In this document: positions 5,208-6,752 of the stretch, piece after piece
How the letters are laid out: the number at the start of each line of letters is the position of its first letter
Numbering within the stretch: position 1 is the stretch's first letter
Assembly (NCBI GenBank): GCA_049509675.1
Contig: JBEKZQ010000347.1
Coordinates: 1-6,752, forward strand
DNA length: 6,752 nt
Direction: 5' to 3'
Source of the DNA: JBEKZQ01 sp049509675
GTDB taxonomy: Bacteria; Planctomycetota; Planctomycetia; Pirellulales; Thermoguttaceae
The notes under the pieces: generated by a model
Told to the model about the DNA's origin: nothing
Databases searched by the model: none
What the model saw: only the letters and a program-made list of their open reading frames with translations
Program-made: the position numbers and the translations under genes

Positions 5208-6644
5208 ATGGTCACGTTACATGCGGCGTTGGCGGTCATCGTCTTGTCCGGCTCCGGTCAAACCCAAATGCTGGACTTCTATGCCGATTGGTGTGGGCCG
5301 TGCCGGGCCATGGATTCCAGCGTCCACGACTTGATGGCCCGCGGCTATCCCGTGCGGCGCGTCAATATCGACCACGAACCGGCCCTGGCGGCGCAGTACG
5401 GCGTGCAGAACATCCCGTGCTTCATTATGTTGGTGGACGGCCAAGTGGCGGATCGCGTGGTGGGCGAGACGAGCTACGGCCGGCTGGAACAGATGTGCAA
5501 GCTGGGCGCCGGCCCGGTCCTGCCGACGCGGCCCTCGCTGTTGGCGCAAATCGCGCCGAGGCTTGTGCCCGTGCCGTTGCGACCGTCCGCGCCGAGCCCG
5601 CCACCGGGGCCCGCCTGGGCGCCGCACGGTAATGCAGCCTCCAGCGACGCCGCGTTGCTGGCGGCCAGCGTCCGGCTGCGCGTGGAAGATCCCGACGGTC
5701 ATTCCTGCGGCACGGGCACGATCATCGACGCCCGCGAGGGCGAGGCGCTCGTGCTGACCTGCGCCCACATCTTCCGCGATTCCCAGGGCAAGGGGCGCAT
5801 CGAGGTGGACCTGTTTGGTCCCGGCGCAGCACGCGGCATCCCCGCCCGCCTGATCTCCTATAATCTGCAGCGTGACGTGGGCCTGGTCAGCATCCATACC
5901 TCCGGCCCGGTGGCGGCGGCCCACGTGGCGCCGGCCGGATATCCGATCAGGCAAGGCGAACGCGTGGTGAGCGTGGGTTGCAACAACGGTAATCCACCCA
6001 CTGCGCAGCATAGCCACGTGACCTCGCTGGACAAGTTCCTGGGGCCGCCCAACATCCAAGTGGCCGGGCAACCGGTGGAAGGCCGCAGCGGCGGCGGGTT
6101 GTTCTCCAGCGACGGCCTGGTGATCGGCGTGTGCAATGCGGCCGATCGGAGCGACCGCGAGGGACTTTTTGCCGCCCTGGGCTCCTTGCACGCCCAGTTG
6201 GACCAGGCCGGATTGGCCTACATCTACAAGCCGCGTCCTGCGGCCATCCATGAGGGCAACACTCCGGCGACAGCCGTGGCCGCGGTGCCGCAAGCCATGC
6301 CCTTGGCCAACGTGGCCCAGTCGGTCCGCACTACGACGCCGTTGGTGGAAGTGGCCCCGGGCCCGACCGCAGTCGCGTCGGGCGAAACGGGCCGGCTGCC
6401 GCCGCACGCGCAGGCCGGCATGGAGGAGCTCCGTCGCCGTTTGAAGGAAGGGGCCGAGATCGTCTGCGTGATCCGCAACAGTCACGACCCGCAGGCCAAG
6501 AGCGAGGTGCTCATGCTCGATCGCGGCAGCGCGACGCACGAAGAAACGGCCCTGGAAGTGGCCCGGCCGCGCAGACCGCTCTTGGAATGGGACGCCACGG
6601 CCGGCTGGCTGCACCAGGAAGCGATCCCGGGAGCAAGGGATTAG
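5208..6644 (+). CDS. Thioredoxin-like domain fused to a trypsin-like serine protease
   Basis: A 478-residue multidomain protein. Residues 3-14 are hydrophobic and may act as an export signal, though no basic residue precedes them. Residues 21-100 form a thioredoxin fold: DFYADWCGPC with the redox pair Cys29/Cys32, NIDHEPALAAQYGV, and the cis-proline loop at IPCF (69-72). The usual first strand and helix seem shortened. A Pro-rich linker covers about 101-141. Residues 150-335 are a trypsin-like protease with His187 (TCAH), Asp223 (RDVGLVSI) and Ser294 (GRSGGGLF), so the triad is intact; Cys167 and Cys185 may pair. A second linker leads to a distinct end domain, MEELRRRLKEGAEIVCVIRN at 405-424 running on to LMLDRGS (about 441), which I do not recognise. 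Likely role: envelope protein quality control or redox-gated proteolysis, by inference. It is transcribed alone, after a structured leader. The stop codon lies in a heptamer array. Confidence 0.85.
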   Translation: MVTLHAALAVIVLSGSGQTQMLDFYADWCGPCRAMDSSVHDLMARGYPVRRVNIDHEPALAAQYGVQNIPCFIMLVDGQVADRVVGETSYGRLEQMCKLGAGPVLPTRPSLLAQIAPRLVPVPLRPSAPSPPPGPAWAPHGNAASSDAALLAASVRLRVEDPDGHSCGTGTIIDAREGEALVLTCAHIFRDSQGKGRIEVDLFGPGAARGIPARLISYNLQRDVGLVSIHTSGPVAAAHVAPAGYPIRQGERVVSVGCNNGNPPTAQHSHVTSLDKFLGPPNIQVAGQPVEGRSGGGLFSSDGLVIGVCNAADRSDREGLFAALGSLHAQLDQAGLAYIYKPRPAAIHEGNTPATAVAAVPQAMPLANVAQSVRTTTPLVEVAPGPTAVASGETGRLPPHAQAGMEELRRRLKEGAEIVCVIRNSHDPQAKSEVLMLDRGSATHEETALEVARPRRPLLEWDATAGWLHQEAIPGARD

Positions 6645-6660
6645 GGACTACGGATTAGGG
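6637..6660 (+). repeat. GGGATTA-type heptamer array carrying the protease stop codon
   Basis: Three tandem heptamers (GGGATTA at 6637-6643, GGGACTA at 6644-6650, CGGATTA at 6651-6657) plus a final GGG. The gene's last sense codon and its TAG (6642-6644) fall inside the first and second units, and another TAG in a different frame occurs at 6656-6658. A 6-bp inverted repeat (GGGAGC 6629-6634 with GCTCCC 6660-6665) brackets the array. Confidence 0.7.
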
Positions 6661-6683
6661 CTCCCCGTTCTGCCGGACACGCC

Positions 6684-6752
6684 GTGTGCCACTGGCTCCG
6701 CCAGTGCTCTCGTACTACTGCGCCCAAAGCACTGGCAGAGCCAGTGGCACAC
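6684..6752. repeat. Paired-hairpin repeat, near-perfect 25-bp inverted arms (third copy)
   Basis: Bases 6684-6708 match the reverse complement of 6728-6752 at 24 of 25 positions, the exception being C6699, with a 19-base spacer. Each arm is itself a hairpin: CACTGGC/GCCAGTG around TCC (6690-6706) and around AGA (6730-6746). Both arms begin, read outward to inward, with GTGTGCCAC. The right edge coincides with the window end, so the element may continue. It lies 40 bases after the protease stop codon. Confidence 0.8.

Noticed and set aside
5217..6614. Long minus-strand open frame (465 codons) opposite the protease gene
   Set aside because: The composition is shadow-like (His/Arg/Gly-rich) and it lies opposite a gene with intact catalytic motifs and a strong ribosome site.

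Overview
This window looks like a stretch of a GC-rich planctomycete chromosome, probably Pirellulales-like. That placement is inferred from four things. There is a secreted outer-membrane beta-barrel protein resembling the planctomycete BBP7 group, a small exported Tyr/Pro-rich protein with VYVAPxP repeats, a thioredoxin/trypsin-like protease fusion, and paired-hairpin intergenic repeats of the CACNNN...NNNGTG type. No rRNA, tRNA, CRISPR array or transposase gene is visible.

Layout, left to right: a DUF1614-type membrane protein (21-704, +) converges on a beta-barrel protein (802-1869, -), with a terminator-like hairpin between them. A 299-base divergent gap follows; it holds an extreme G-tract array that is also a 21-bp tandem repeat. 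Next is an exported SMP-30/gluconolactonase-like beta-propeller (2169-3062, +). The convergent gap at 3063-3310 is packed with two palindromic elements, the first with MITE-like ends, bracketed by an imperfect 24-bp direct repeat that copies the end of the SMP-30 gene. A small exported Tyr/Pro-rich protein (3311-3742, -) comes next. A D12-class adenine DNA methyltransferase (4014-4931, +) follows; its promoter is placed so that transcription would begin on the A of the ATG. A thioredoxin-protease fusion (5208-6644, +) follows after a 276-base gap. The window closes with a heptamer array that carries the stop codon and a third paired-hairpin repeat running to the right edge.

The genes do not form an operon. 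Spacing and orientation suggest six separately transcribed genes. Four or five products are predicted to lie in the membrane or beyond it, and the methyltransferase stands out as the only evident DNA-acting enzyme. No restriction enzyme partner is visible. The points most worth following are the leaderless methyltransferase promoter, the G-tract array, the fused redox/protease protein with its uncharacterised C-terminal region, and the family of nested inverted repeats in three 3' intergenic positions.
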